A stretch of 64,000 nt of DNA from Flavobacteriales bacterium UBA6770 (GTDB taxonomy: Bacteria > Bacteroidota > Bacteroidia > Flavobacteriales_G > Salibacteraceae), in contig CAJIZH010000002.1 of NCBI GenBank assembly GCA_905181875.1, forward strand, positions 1 through 64,000, in the 5' to 3' direction. Below the pieces are notes generated by a model, which worked only from the letters and a program-made list of their open reading frames with translations, had not been told where the DNA came from and did not search any database. Position 1 is the first letter of the stretch; each line of letters starts with the position of its first letter. A program made the position numbers and the translations under genes. Below are positions 31,101-38,715 of the stretch, piece after piece.

Positions 31101-31331
31101 ATCAAATGAAATACCACCATTTTTTGATTCCCACACTCCACCCGAAGCAGTTCCAATTAAGAGATGATCTAAATCATTAGGATGAACATCAACACTTGTT
31201 ACTCTTCCGCTCATTCCAGCTGGACCAATGAATCGAGGTTTCATACCTTTCATTAAATCCATAATAGGTTCTTGACCAAAAAGCATAAACTGAAAGGACA
31301 CCAATAGCAAAAGGAATACAAGCTTCTTCAT
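28185..31331 (-). CDS. Sortilin/BNR-repeat beta-propeller exported protein
   Basis: 1048 residues from ATG at 31331 (signal MKKLVFLLLLVSFQFMLFGQ). Tandem VPS10/sortilin-type Asp-box repeats over residues 30-720: GGVWESKNGGISFDPIF, IYKSIDGGKNWELAGL, VFKTINGGETWEKML, LYKSVDGGENWKLVS, LQATIDGGKTWSNL, LHVSLDGGNTWNKW. A C-terminal region of about 300 residues has a short strand domain and helices. Such proteins are often labelled glycosyl hydrolase without catalytic proof. No T9SS tail is seen, so a periplasmic or outer-membrane location is inferred. A TTG six bases upstream is a weaker start. Confidence 0.85.
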   Translation of the reverse strand: MKKLVFLLLLVSFQFMLFGQEPIMDLMKGMKPRFIGPAGMSGRVTSVDVHPNDLDHLLIGTASGGVWESKNGGISFDPIFDKQPIQSIGAVTFDPSNPSIVWAGTGEGNPRNSQSSGIGIYKSIDGGKNWELAGLEHTKTIHRIIVDPTNSAVVYVASLGSAWGPNEDRGVFKTINGGETWEKMLFMNDTTGCADLVMDPSNPNKLIAAMWHYYRKPWTFTSGGKGSGIHVSYDGGKTWKQKTEKEGLPAGTLGRVGLSFATNKPNIVYALVEAKKTGLYKSVDGGENWKLVSTKNIGNRPFYYADIYVDPTNENRLFNLYSTVTRSEDGGKTFKGIAPYHKAHPDHHAFWIEPKEGKFIIDGNDGGLLISRNGGDNWQYVSNLPLGQFYHINLDDKIPYNIYGGLQDNGSWVGPSYVYEQGGIRNHHWSEVLFGDGFDVMPNKSNPDKLYAMYQGGTLTEVDKKTGYSSFIQPQTQDSIPLRYSWNAALSQDPFNDCGVYFGSQYVHYSNDCGKNWLVLSPDLTTNDTNKQKQVESGGLTIDATKAENHTTILAIAPSPLDSNLIYVGTDDGNLQATIDGGKTWSNLSSKLPGMPKNAWIPQIVCSEQMAGEAFVVVNNYRQNDWKPYLYKTIDYGKTWSRIATESNVNGYCLSVVQDPLNRSLLFLGTQQGLHVSLDGGNTWNKWNDELPSMPIRDMKIHPREHDLVLGTFGRAIIIIDDISPLRALADKKEEMRNDSLLIFGHREAYQTPWKQAKGIRFTGDSEFKGTNRSSNYSVRLWVSPEMYKKASGKVGKKKPEVEFFTKNNMGDTINYNRRKVDSLITTNSWISLHEAGPDWLSRKKIDLKGKRAIMPPGKPLLAGSYSVVAVLDSVFVEHNFIVKEHPENGKTNEYRIAQRAAYVEVSEIVKPILKDVERLKDMEAVMKTVTSNMSLLEDSAKKDLTKLGKQVSDTLNQLFELYFLPKGFEGYDHVSIRISNLCNNMQTYLRAENRGESGNYELSKGRLLFAWEEAHKKQEAFEQGIWFEYQSKVSEQQFDFFKKLKED

Positions 31332-31350
31332 AGACAAATTTTATAAGATT

Positions 31351-31358
31351 CAAATGTA
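31351..31358 (-). promoter_or_regulatory. -7 box of the sortilin/BNR gene
   Basis: TACATTTG on the minus strand, 19 bases before the ATG at 31331. Confidence 0.45.
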
Positions 31359-31401
31359 GCTATCACCTGCTAAAGAAAACAAATGACCGTGATGATTAGA
31401 T

Positions 31402-31734
31402 CTAGAGTAACTCTTTTTCTACTAGTGCCCAATCCATCAGTCCACCAACATTTCTATCATCAATAAAAACATCAGCATCGACTAGTCGATTCATTCCGTC
31501 TTTCCATACTTCATTAGGTTCAGAAGCATTAATGGCATAAAACTCTATACCATTGGATTTGCAATATTGAACCGCGTCTTCAAGCGTTTCGCCATGTCTG
31601 TACGTCCACATAATTAAGATATGACCCGCTGCGTTCAGTTTTTTCAGTACTTCAATTGCATTTGCAATCGGACGACCAATTCGAGGGAATTGATGTTCTA
31701 CTATAGTTCCGTCAAAGTCTACTGCAATTCTCAT
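31402..31734 (-). CDS. BT0820-like small HAD hydrolase, paralogue 2
   Basis: 110 residues. HAD motif I is AVDFDGTIV (both catalytic Asp present), motif II lies in ILIMWTYRHGE, and a DxD-like VFIDDRNVGGL closes the active site. There is no cap domain, as in the minimal BT0820-type phosphatases. Substrate unknown. The ATG overlaps the stop of paralogue 1 by 4 bases. The two share the same motifs in the same order, so they are a tandem duplication. Confidence 0.85.
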   Translation of the reverse strand: MRIAVDFDGTIVEHQFPRIGRPIANAIEVLKKLNAAGHILIMWTYRHGETLEDAVQYCKSNGIEFYAINASEPNEVWKDGMNRLVDADVFIDDRNVGGLMDWALVEKELL

Positions 31735-32144
31735 TTAAAAATGGAAATTATGCGTTTAATGATTGACGGTTTTCCAAACTCATTATTTTCTTGAAATCCT
31801 TGACCCGTCATTTCTCTAATCTCTTGCCATGCCTCTCCCCAGCCGGGCATTCCGCCAATGTTTTTATCACTGATAAATACTTCACAGTTAATTTTTCGAC
31901 TGGCAGTATTCTCAAATTTCTCCTCTGGGTAGCTTGCGTTTACAGCGTAAAATTCAACTCCATTTTGTTTACAAAAAACAACTGCTTCTTTCAAGCTTTC
32001 GCCTGTTCGGTTTGTCCAAAGTATGAGTTGATGGTTGTTTTTTTGAATTTCACGTAAGGTCTCAAATGAGAAGATTTTAGGCTCACCAATTTCAGGGTAG
32101 CAATCTTCTACAATGGTTCCGTCAAAATCTACTGCTATTACCAA
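31731..32144 (-). CDS. BT0820-like small HAD hydrolase, paralogue 1
   Basis: 137 residues. AVDFDGTIVEDCYPEIGEP, LILWTNRTGESLKEAVVFC, VEFYAVNASYPEEKF and VFISDKNIGG mirror the downstream paralogue. Motif III reads SDKNIGG here against DDRNVGG in the partner, so metal handling may differ. It has an extra 25-residue tail. Start is TTG (an in-frame TAA lies directly upstream). It follows gpmA by 15 bases on the same strand, forming a likely three-gene operon. Confidence 0.83.
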   Translation of the reverse strand: MVIAVDFDGTIVEDCYPEIGEPKIFSFETLREIQKNNHQLILWTNRTGESLKEAVVFCKQNGVEFYAVNASYPEEKFENTASRKINCEVFISDKNIGGMPGWGEAWQEIREMTGQGFQENNEFGKPSIIKRIISIFK

Positions 32145-32159
32145 ATCTTAATTTTTGGG

Positions 32160-32765
32160 TTAGATAAACTCTGCTGATGTAATATTAAGGTCATCACTTA
32201 AATCGTAAATATAGGGAGTCCCAGTTGAAATCTCTTTAAGAAGGATTTCTTTTGGACTTAGATGCTCCAAGTGCATTACCAATGCTCTTAAGCTATTGCC
32301 ATGCGCCACAATTATTACATCTTTTCCAGATCTCAATACCGGCTCAATATGCTCTAAGTAATAAGGAATGACTCTTTCTCTAGTATCTTTTAAACTTTCG
32401 CCACCTGGAGGCGGAATGTCATAACTTCTTCTCCAAATATTAACTTGCTCTGCTCCAAATTCGGCAGAAACTTCATCCTTATTTTTTCCTTGTAAGTCAC
32501 CGTACATTCTTTCATTCAAGTTTTCGTTGCGCTCGACGTGCAAATCGTCTTGCCCAATTCCTTTTAGAATAAAATCTAACGTACGGTTAGCTCTTTTTAA
32601 TAAAGAAGAAAAAGCATTATCGAAATGATATCCTTTTAACTTCTCCCCAGCGCTAATAGCCTCATTTACACCTTTTTCGGTTAGATCTACATCCACCCAA
32701 CCGGTAAATTTATTTTGAAGATTCCATACTGATTGCCCATGACGGACACATACTAATTTTGGCAT
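32160..32765 (-). CDS. gpmA: 2,3-bisphosphoglycerate-dependent phosphoglycerate mutase
   Basis: 201 residues of the histidine phosphatase fold. Interconverts 3- and 2-phosphoglycerate in glycolysis and gluconeogenesis. Phospho-acceptor His9 in VCVRHGQSVWN, then FTGWVDVDLTEKG, NERMYGDLQGKNK (catalytic Glu) and IVAHGNSLRALVMHLE (second His). Close GpmA likeness, although shorter than the roughly 250-residue E. coli enzyme. A -7 box precedes it. First gene of the unit with the two HAD genes. Confidence 0.93.
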   Translation of the reverse strand: MPKLVCVRHGQSVWNLQNKFTGWVDVDLTEKGVNEAISAGEKLKGYHFDNAFSSLLKRANRTLDFILKGIGQDDLHVERNENLNERMYGDLQGKNKDEVSAEFGAEQVNIWRRSYDIPPPGGESLKDTRERVIPYYLEHIEPVLRSGKDVIIVAHGNSLRALVMHLEHLSPKEILLKEISTGTPYIYDLSDDLNITSAEFI

Positions 32766-32787
32766 GTATTGTTATTTTAACTAAACC

Positions 32788-32795
32788 CAAAGGTA
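32788..32795 (-). promoter_or_regulatory. -7 box of gpmA
   Basis: TACCTTTG on the minus strand, 22 bases before the gpmA ATG. Confidence 0.45.
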
Positions 32796-32860
32796 AACGG
32801 TGCAACCTATAATTCGAATGCTCAAACAACTAAGATTTCTACTTTTTTAAACAGGTTTTA

Positions 32861-32910
32861 CACTTTATAAAAAGTGCACCGTAAAACGTAAGACGCAATA
32901 CGTTTTACGG
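32861..32910. repeat. Two strong hairpins between gpmA and the SOD gene
   Basis: CACTTT-ATAA-AAAGTG (32861-32876) is followed by CCGTAAAACGTA, an 8-base loop, TACGTTTTACGG (32879-32910), a perfect 12-base-pair stem. Both neighbours are transcribed outward, so these are not ordinary terminators. They could be an intergenic mobile palindrome or a regulatory structure. Confidence 0.6.
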
Positions 32911-33028
32911 TCTACTTGTTACCTTTTTACCAATTAACAAGATTTTATTCCATTCTAATTCCCGCTGCGTCGTAATCCCATTATATATTTGATGCTTAGC
33001 TTTATTATTAATTTAAAATCTATATACC

Positions 33029-33634
33029 ATGGCATTTAATTTACCTGCATTAAAATACGACTATAACGCACTTGAGCCACATATTGACGCTAGAACAATG
33101 GAAATCCATCATTCTAAACATCATGCTGGTTATACAGCAAAACTAAACGCAGCATTAGCTGGCACTGATCATGAAAATTCTAGTATTGATGAGATTTTAA
33201 GAAATGTTGATACTCTAGGTGCTGGAATTAGAAACAATGGCGGTGGATTTTACAATCATTCTTTGTTTTGGAGCATTATGTCTGCAAACGGCGGTGGTTT
33301 ACCAACTGGATTATTGGCTGATTCAATAGACACAGAATTAGGTGGTTTTGAGGCATTTAAAGATGCTTTTAGTAATGCAGCAGCAACGCAATTTGGATCA
33401 GGTTGGGCTTGGCTTTGTGTTAAAGATGGCAAGCTTTCTGTTTGCTCTTCAGCTAATCAAGACAATCCAATGATGCCTGGCGTAGGTTGTGGTGGTACTC
33501 CAATATTAGGATTAGATGTTTGGGAACATGCTTATTACTTGAATTACCAAAACAGAAGACCTGATTATATTGAAGCATTCTTCAACGTTATCAATTGGGA
33601 TGAAGTGAACAACAGATATAACGCTGCTAAATAA
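33029..33634 (+). CDS. Superoxide dismutase, Mn/Fe family
   Basis: 201 residues. Detoxifies superoxide. Metal ligands His27 (EIHHSKHH), His77 (FYNHSLFW), Asp163 and His167 (LDVWEHAYY). The outer-sphere Gln is in [10 protein letters not shown], the position used by Mn-type enzymes, while Fe-type enzymes place it earlier. Mn or cambialistic use is therefore more likely, though not proven. Complete, monocistronic and followed by a terminator. Confidence 0.95.
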   Translation: MAFNLPALKYDYNALEPHIDARTMEIHHSKHHAGYTAKLNAALAGTDHENSSIDEILRNVDTLGAGIRNNGGGFYNHSLFWSIMSANGGGLPTGLLADSIDTELGGFEAFKDAFSNAAATQFGSGWAWLCVKDGKLSVCSSANQDNPMMPGVGCGGTPILGLDVWEHAYYLNYQNRRPDYIEAFFNVINWDEVNNRYNAAK

Positions 33635-33656
33635 GCGCGATTCCAATTAAATGGTT

Positions 33657-33695
33657 AAAAGCCTCTTTTGAATTATTCGAAAGAGGCTTTTTTTT
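33657..33695 (+). terminator. Rho-independent terminator after the SOD gene
   Basis: AAAAGCCTCTTTTG, loop AATTATT, CGAAAGAGGCTTTTTTTT: a stem with an 8-T tail 22 bases after the stop. Confidence 0.9.
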
Positions 33696-33747
33696 AATCA
33701 AATAATCTTATAATTTCACCTCAAACAACAACTAAAACTTTCAAATC

Positions 33748-34199
33748 ATGAATATCAAACTGGCCCTTCGAACACTTTTATCGGGTTTATTAATAGCAAC
33801 ACTTATTGTATCCCTAGGGTCTTGCTTCAGAAAATTGAAAGGAGAAAATTTACTGAATGAAGGAACCTAGCTAACGGATATTTGAGCACTCCTTATAGTT
33901 ATTCATTTTATGGAGATGATGAACAACCTGCAAGTAAGCAATGGGTATCAGGTGGAGAAACCATTACAATCCAAGCCAATGGCAAGGGTTCTTACTCTTC
34001 CTTTTCTTCGTCTGGAGGAGCAACAAGTTCCAAAGAAATTGACTGGAAGTCGAAAATAAAAAAAGACAAATTGACTATTAAATTCTCCATTATCAAAGAG
34101 AAATTTGAGATTACTAAATCTCCTTCTGAAGATAATTACGGATGGTACATGGTTTTGGATACTGATACATTTGGACGTATCGACCAAATAATTAAGTGA
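33748..34199 (+). pseudogene. Lipoprotein of unknown function, one-base deletion
   Basis: The first frame encodes a lipoprotein leader, LLSGLLIATLIVSLGSC, then FRKLKGENLLNEGT and a TAG at 33868. Inserting one base there (ACCTAG read as ACCTTAG) continues smoothly into the second frame, LANGYLSTPYSYSFYGDDEQ, to the stop at 34199. The repaired product has about 150 residues with a strand-rich C-terminal domain (GGETITIQANGKGSYSSF, KIKKDKLTIKFSIIKEKFEI, GWYMVLDTDTFGRID), perhaps lipocalin-like. Function unknown. Read separately, only the second frame would be called as a gene. Confidence 0.65.
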
Positions 34200-34866
34200 G
34201 GTGCTTTTTAATTGTCTGCACGTATTCCTCAATAAACTCACTTTTTCTTTTTAATCGATATTGCATTACCCATCTGGGATGCGGAAGCACTTCTATTTTT
34301 TCGAAATAGCCCTCTTTTTTGTTTAAAGCATTCAAAAATTTCAGGTTCTTTCCTTTTCCAATACAAAATGCAACATCTCTTCTAAGGAATGGCAGTTGTT
34401 TTTCAAATTGCTCTTTTATATAAAGAGTAAGCTCCTCTTCTAATTCTTTAATGTCGTAGTAATTAAGATTTATGTCTCTTTTCACAAACCCTAATGGCAC
34501 AACTGAAGAAATATAAACATCTTTGTAATACGCCTCTACCCCTCCAAAGGATTCGATCATTTCGTACACAAATCTTGAACTTAATTCTTGTTTCTTATTA
34601 AAGGAATTTTCAATTCCACATACACTTTCTAAATGCACAGGATCAGTAAAACCTATGCCCGTCAATCCAGAACCTAGCCTCCCTGGATTGATTCCAATAA
34701 AAGCCAGTCTATTCTCATTATCGCTGTAATATTTAGAATAGAACGTACTTACTATTTCTTTAGTTTCCTTCCTCAATAATGGATTTAAGACTTCAACTTC
34801 GGGAGTTGATATCACTGGCGATTCCAATTGATTAAAAAACTCTATAATTTTATTTGCGGTATTCAT
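34192..34866 (-). CDS. SMUG2/DUF4918-type uracil-DNA glycosylase family protein
   Basis: 224 residues. Motif 1 GINPGRLGSGLTG (about residues 58-70) with FTDPVHLE, and motif 2 LPHPRWVMQYR (about 194-204), are the two catalytic blocks of the uracil-DNA glycosylase superfamily as seen in the SMUG2-like DUF4918 branch. It excises damaged bases such as uracil. Target specificity is not readable. Convergent with the preceding lipoprotein gene (8-base overlap). Confidence 0.82.
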   Translation of the reverse strand: MNTANKIIEFFNQLESPVISTPEVEVLNPLLRKETKEIVSTFYSKYYSDNENRLAFIGINPGRLGSGLTGIGFTDPVHLESVCGIENSFNKKQELSSRFVYEMIESFGGVEAYYKDVYISSVVPLGFVKRDINLNYYDIKELEEELTLYIKEQFEKQLPFLRRDVAFCIGKGKNLKFLNALNKKEGYFEKIEVLPHPRWVMQYRLKRKSEFIEEYVQTIKKHLT

Positions 34867-34984
34867 AATTGCTAAGATGTTGCATTTATAATTTAAAAGA
34901 GCATTTTAAACGTAAAAAAATAACATGGAATAAAGGATTTCATAATATTAAACGTCTAAAGAATTACATTTACAATTTTTTTTA

Positions 34985-35722
34985 ATGAAAAATTTACTCC
35001 TAATTTTCGCCTTACTATCGGGCCTGCATTTGTTTGCACAGGATGTCGTCATTAATGAAATATTGTCTCAGAACAAAGGTTTGGTTAAAAATGATGCTGG
35101 AAATTCCTTCGATTACATTGAGTTGTATAATTCAAGTGCTAAAACTGTCGATTTATCGGGTTATTTTTTGTCGGATCATAAAGACACTCTTAAAATGTTC
35201 ACCATTCCTGCGGGGACTAAAATTGCACCCAAAGGATTCATTTTACTTTGGGCCAATGGAGATGCAAATGCAAAGGAGTTGAACACCAACTTTAAATTGA
35301 ATCAAAAAGGTGAAAAGCTCTTTTTAAGTTTTCCAGATGGCACACTTTGTCATGCTCTAAAATACAAAAGACAATTTTCAAACATTAGCTATGGTCTTTT
35401 ACCTGACGGTGGAATAGATAAAGACTATTTGATTCCTACTCCAGAAAAAGTGAATAAAACTGGTAGCATTTTTGTTTCCGATTTAAAAGGAAAATCAGAA
35501 ACTTTGGTTACCATTACTATGACTGAAAACAAGTACTCCGTGAAGTTATTAAACCCCGAAGGAGAAACACATATCGTTAAAGTATTAGATAACAAAACGG
35601 ACAAAGTTCTTTACAAGACGAAACTTGAAAGTGCTTCTGCTACCATTTATTTTTCTACCTACGAAAAAGGGAAATACAAATTATTGATTGGCAAAGATAC
35701 CTATCGGATTTTAAAAAGATAA
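34985..35722 (+). CDS. Free-standing lamin-tail domain (LTD) protein
   Basis: 245 residues: signal peptide (LLLIFALLSGLHLFAQ) and an LTD at about residues 18-140 (VVINEILSQNKGLVKND, FDYIELYNSSAKTVDLSGYF, IAPKGFILLWANGDANAKEL, TNFKLNQKGEKLFLSF). A strand-rich tail of about 80 residues follows, with no T9SS signature. LTDs are immunoglobulin-fold modules in bacterial surface proteins. The LTD is very like the one in the CotH protein at 24371. First gene of a five-gene unit; the next ATG follows 3 bases after the stop. Confidence 0.8.
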   Translation: MKNLLLIFALLSGLHLFAQDVVINEILSQNKGLVKNDAGNSFDYIELYNSSAKTVDLSGYFLSDHKDTLKMFTIPAGTKIAPKGFILLWANGDANAKELNTNFKLNQKGEKLFLSFPDGTLCHALKYKRQFSNISYGLLPDGGIDKDYLIPTPEKVNKTGSIFVSDLKGKSETLVTITMTENKYSVKLLNPEGETHIVKVLDNKTDKVLYKTKLESASATIYFSTYEKGKYKLLIGKDTYRILKR

Positions 35723-35725
35723 TTT

Positions 35726-36499
35726 ATGAATACTACAAAATATCTAGCAATCGCCCTAATCGCTTTTGCATTTATGGCATGTAATAAAGAGCCAGGAACT
35801 GGAGGTAAAACAACGCTGAAAGGAAAATTAATTGGAACCTATTTATGCGAAGACGATGGCAGAACATTAGCAGCTGAAATAGCTGTACCAGACGAGCGTG
35901 TATATATTAGCTATGGTGCTACAGGAACATTAGACGACGATATTCGCACTGCACCAGATGGCTCATTCAAATTTGAGTATCTGCAGCCTGGTAAATACTC
36001 AATTATCACCTATTCTGAATGTCTGACTTGCCCTACTGGAAAAGAAGAAGTTATTCAAGAAATTGAAATTCCGAAAAAAGCAGATGAGCTGGAATTGGAA
36101 ACAACAAGCGTGGTAAGGATTACTGGTAGAGGTTGTAATGTTGGGATTGGAGCTGGAAAAGGCGGCGTTGCAACATTAAAAGGAAAACTAATTGCAATAT
36201 ATATTGATGACAATGAGGTTAGTGACACGCTTGGAATAGTAGGGCAACCGGACACGCGCGTGTATATTATATATGGTGATGGAACTACACAAAGTGATGA
36301 TGTAAGAAGCAGTGCAGATGGTTCCTTCGAATTTAAAGAACTTAAGGCTGGTAATTATACGCTGTACGCTATGTCAGAATGTAAAACATTAAATTGTCCT
36401 TCTGGTTTAACACAGGTTTCAACCTCTGTAACTATTGCGGCAACCGATACTAATGTTGATGCTGGTGAACTAATCGTAATTGACTTTCGTAATCCTTGA
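35726..36499 (+). CDS. Lipoprotein with two tandem carboxypeptidase-regulatory-like repeats
   Basis: 257 residues; leader LIAFAFMAC. Two homologous halves: TTLKGKLIGTYLCEDDG ... RVYISYGATGTLDDDIRTAPDGSFKFEYLQPGKYSI ... ECLTCPTG, and ATLKGKLIAIYIDDNEV ... RVYIIYGDGTTQSDDVRSSADGSFEFKELKAGNYTL ... ECKTLNCPSG. Each half is a prealbumin-like strand module with a Cys pair, so each could form a disulfide. Likely surface or periplasmic binding module. Its stop overlaps the start of the VTC gene (TTGA). Confidence 0.75.
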   Translation: MNTTKYLAIALIAFAFMACNKEPGTGGKTTLKGKLIGTYLCEDDGRTLAAEIAVPDERVYISYGATGTLDDDIRTAPDGSFKFEYLQPGKYSIITYSECLTCPTGKEEVIQEIEIPKKADELELETTSVVRITGRGCNVGIGAGKGGVATLKGKLIAIYIDDNEVSDTLGIVGQPDTRVYIIYGDGTTQSDDVRSSADGSFEFKELKAGNYTLYAMSECKTLNCPSGLTQVSTSVTIAATDTNVDAGELIVIDFRNP

Positions 36500-37246
36500 T
36501 TTCAAACGACTTACATATCGTAAAAGAATTCAAGCGAATTGATTTGAAAACGTTAGCTCAGGTTGATTTTGATGCTCGAGTTGACACTAAGTTCATGTTT
36601 CCGGCATCCAAGCTGAATGACTTTTTTACTGCATTAAAAGGACAGGTCTGCGTCTTAGATATGAATGGAGAACGTCAGTTTCATTACAAAAACGTGTACT
36701 TCGACTACCCCAACTTTGAATTCTTCAGACAACACCATGCGGGTTACTTAAATCGCATTAAAGTCAGGTCTAGACAATACAGTGAAAAGGGTCCTTTTGT
36801 ATTCGAAATAAAAAAGAAAACCAATAAGTCGAAAACAGAAAAAAGAAGGATAGCACTTCCCTCCTTTTCTGATGGTAAAAGTGACATCAGCACTATCTTC
36901 AAGGTCAACTTGCCCTCTGGAATTTAGCGACCTTACCGAAACCATTGGAATTAACTATAGCAGAATTACCATGGCTGATATAGCTATGACCGAAAAATTC
37001 ACGCTAGACATTAATCTTGAGGCAGTTTATAACGGAAAGACTCATTTATTTGAGGACTTAGCTATTGCAGAGATTAAACAAGAGCGATTTTCTAATAACA
37101 GCTTGTTCGTTAGAGAACTCAAAAAATTAAAAATATACCCAAATAGCTTTTCAAAATATTGCGCAGCAGTTTTAGTGCACAGGCCCGATATTAAACACAA
37201 TCGTTTTAAGCCGTTAAAAGATAAATTAACATCTTCAATTAAATAA
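36496..37246 (+). pseudogene. VTC-type polyphosphate polymerase domain protein, one-base insertion
   Basis: Tunnel-fold VTC domain protein, about 249 residues if one extra base near 36913 (VN then CPLEFSDL) is removed. Motifs: DTKFMFPASKL (conserved Lys), GYLNRIKVRSRQY (basic substrate-binding residues), VFEIKKKTNKSK, TLDINLE and LAIAEIKQE (metal-binding Glu). Yeast Vtc4 makes polyphosphate from ATP with this domain. Bacterial relatives sit next to DUF4956 and CotH genes, as here. Start is TTG, overlapping the lipoprotein stop. The sites I can see are intact, so the frameshift may be an error in the sequence. Confidence 0.85.
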
Positions 37247-37248
37247 TC

Positions 37249-37893
37249 ATGAATATTCTCTCCGATATAATACTCCTTGATTCAGAAAGTCTTAGACTCT
37301 TCGGAATAAAACTTTTTAATGAAGATTTGTATGAATTGTTGTTTCGTTTAGCAATAAATCTATTGTTTTCTTACACTATCATTTTGAAGGTGTATAAAGC
37401 CACCAGAAGAGACAGTGAATACTTGTTTAGTTACCTCGTGTTTAGTCCAATGGTATTCTTTATTTGCCATTTATTCGCCTCTACTAAGCTAAGTATTGGA
37501 TTCGCATTTGGACTTTTTGCAGTGTTCTCAATCCTAAGATATAGAACTACCACTATTCCTGTAAAAGAAATGACTTACATGTTTGTGATTATTGGACTTT
37601 CGGTTTTGAATGCTATTAGCACTAAAAAAGTAAGCTATGCAGAACTTGTTTTTACCAACTTTTTTATCCTAGGATTAATGTATTTATTAGAACGTTATAT
37701 TTTAACTTCGGGTATTGAAATTCAGACGGTTAACTACGAAAAAATCGAGAATATAAAACCCCAAAACGAATCCATTCTTATTGCAGATCTGGAAGAAAGA
37801 ACGGGTAAATTGATCGATAAAGTTGAATTACTGGAAGCGGATTATTTAAAAGATTCGGCTCGAATCAGGGTATACTTTAAAAAGCAGAAATAA
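37249..37893 (+). CDS. DUF4956 membrane protein
   Basis: 214 residues with about four helices in the first 150 residues. It has the DUF4956 core FGLFAVFSILRYRTTTIPVKEMTYMFVIIG, then a cytoplasmic tail of about 60 residues (ILIADLEERTGKLIDKVELLEADYLKDSARIRVYF). It starts 2 bases after the VTC stop. The pairing with a VTC polymerase is a recurring arrangement, consistent with a membrane channel or anchor for the polymer product, but this role is inferred. Confidence 0.88.
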   Translation: MNILSDIILLDSESLRLFGIKLFNEDLYELLFRLAINLLFSYTIILKVYKATRRDSEYLFSYLVFSPMVFFICHLFASTKLSIGFAFGLFAVFSILRYRTTTIPVKEMTYMFVIIGLSVLNAISTKKVSYAELVFTNFFILGLMYLLERYILTSGIEIQTVNYEKIENIKPQNESILIADLEERTGKLIDKVELLEADYLKDSARIRVYFKKQK

Positions 37894-37895
37894 GC

Positions 37896-38546
37896 TTGAA
37901 AAGAAACCTACATATCGTTGGCTTGCTTTGTTTGGCATTTCTGATTACCGATAGCCTTGTTGCACAACAAATGGACTTTCAGTTATGGACTAGTGCAGGA
38001 ATAAGTAAAGAATTCAGTAAAAAATTCACAGTAGGTGGTCAATTCCAAACACGTTTGAATCAAAACGTAAGTAGGGTCAATACGACCTTTGGTGAACTAG
38101 GCGCTAAGTATTCATTATCAGACTGGTACAAAGTAGGTGCGAATTATAGATTTGGAAGTAAAGGCTCTGGCCTGAACCAAAGAGTAGATTTTGAAAACAC
38201 CTTTAGGATCAAGCTTGATGGAGAACGTTTTTACTTGAGAATATTAGTTCAGCGAGATTTTTATAGAAATACTATTGAGGATAATAATCTGCGATTTAGA
38301 TTAAAATACCAGCACAAGTTCAATAAGAAATTCAAAGGCTACATAGCTGGAGAATACTTCTATGCTTGGGAATACTCTGATGGTTTCAGCAATTGGAAAA
38401 GACAACGCTACACTGGAGGATTTGAGTACGAATTCAAAAAGAAAAGCTTCATTGAACTTTTCTACCGCTACCAAGGCGATATGAACCAAGCTCGACCTGA
38501 TCAAGATTACATTTTTGGAATTGGGTATAAATTGGAGTTGGATTAG
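37896..38546 (+). CDS. DUF2490 outer-membrane beta-barrel protein
   Basis: 216 residues: signal peptide (VGLLCLAFLITDSLVAQ) and alternating strands typical of DUF2490 barrels (FQLWTSAGISKEFSKKFTVG, KVGANYRFGS, YLRILVQRDFYRN, KRQRYTGGFEYEFKKKSF), ending YIFGIGYKLELD. Last gene of the LTD-VTC-DUF4956 unit; TTG start 2 bases after the previous stop. It could be the outer-membrane exit or a structural barrel. Confidence 0.83.
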   Translation: MKRNLHIVGLLCLAFLITDSLVAQQMDFQLWTSAGISKEFSKKFTVGGQFQTRLNQNVSRVNTTFGELGAKYSLSDWYKVGANYRFGSKGSGLNQRVDFENTFRIKLDGERFYLRILVQRDFYRNTIEDNNLRFRLKYQHKFNKKFKGYIAGEYFYAWEYSDGFSNWKRQRYTGGFEYEFKKKSFIELFYRYQGDMNQARPDQDYIFGIGYKLELD

Positions 38547-38715
38547 ATCTTTCCGACACAAAAACCGATACTCTCTTCGAGGAAATTAGAACTTGAAGTA
38601 GTTTTTAACTGCGCCAATACTTTGACACAAATCAACACATATAACTACTGCTTAAAAAAAAGCCGTCGATAAAAGGCTGAAAAGAAAGAACAAGATTAGC
38701 TTTCTATTGCCTATT

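Noticed and set aside
31331..31337. TTG start for the sortilin/BNR gene
   Set aside because: An ATG two codons later gives a standard signal peptide start.
38640..38690. AGCC...GGCT hairpin after the DUF2490 gene as a terminator
   Set aside because: The stem is only 4 base pairs with a long loop; too weak to call.
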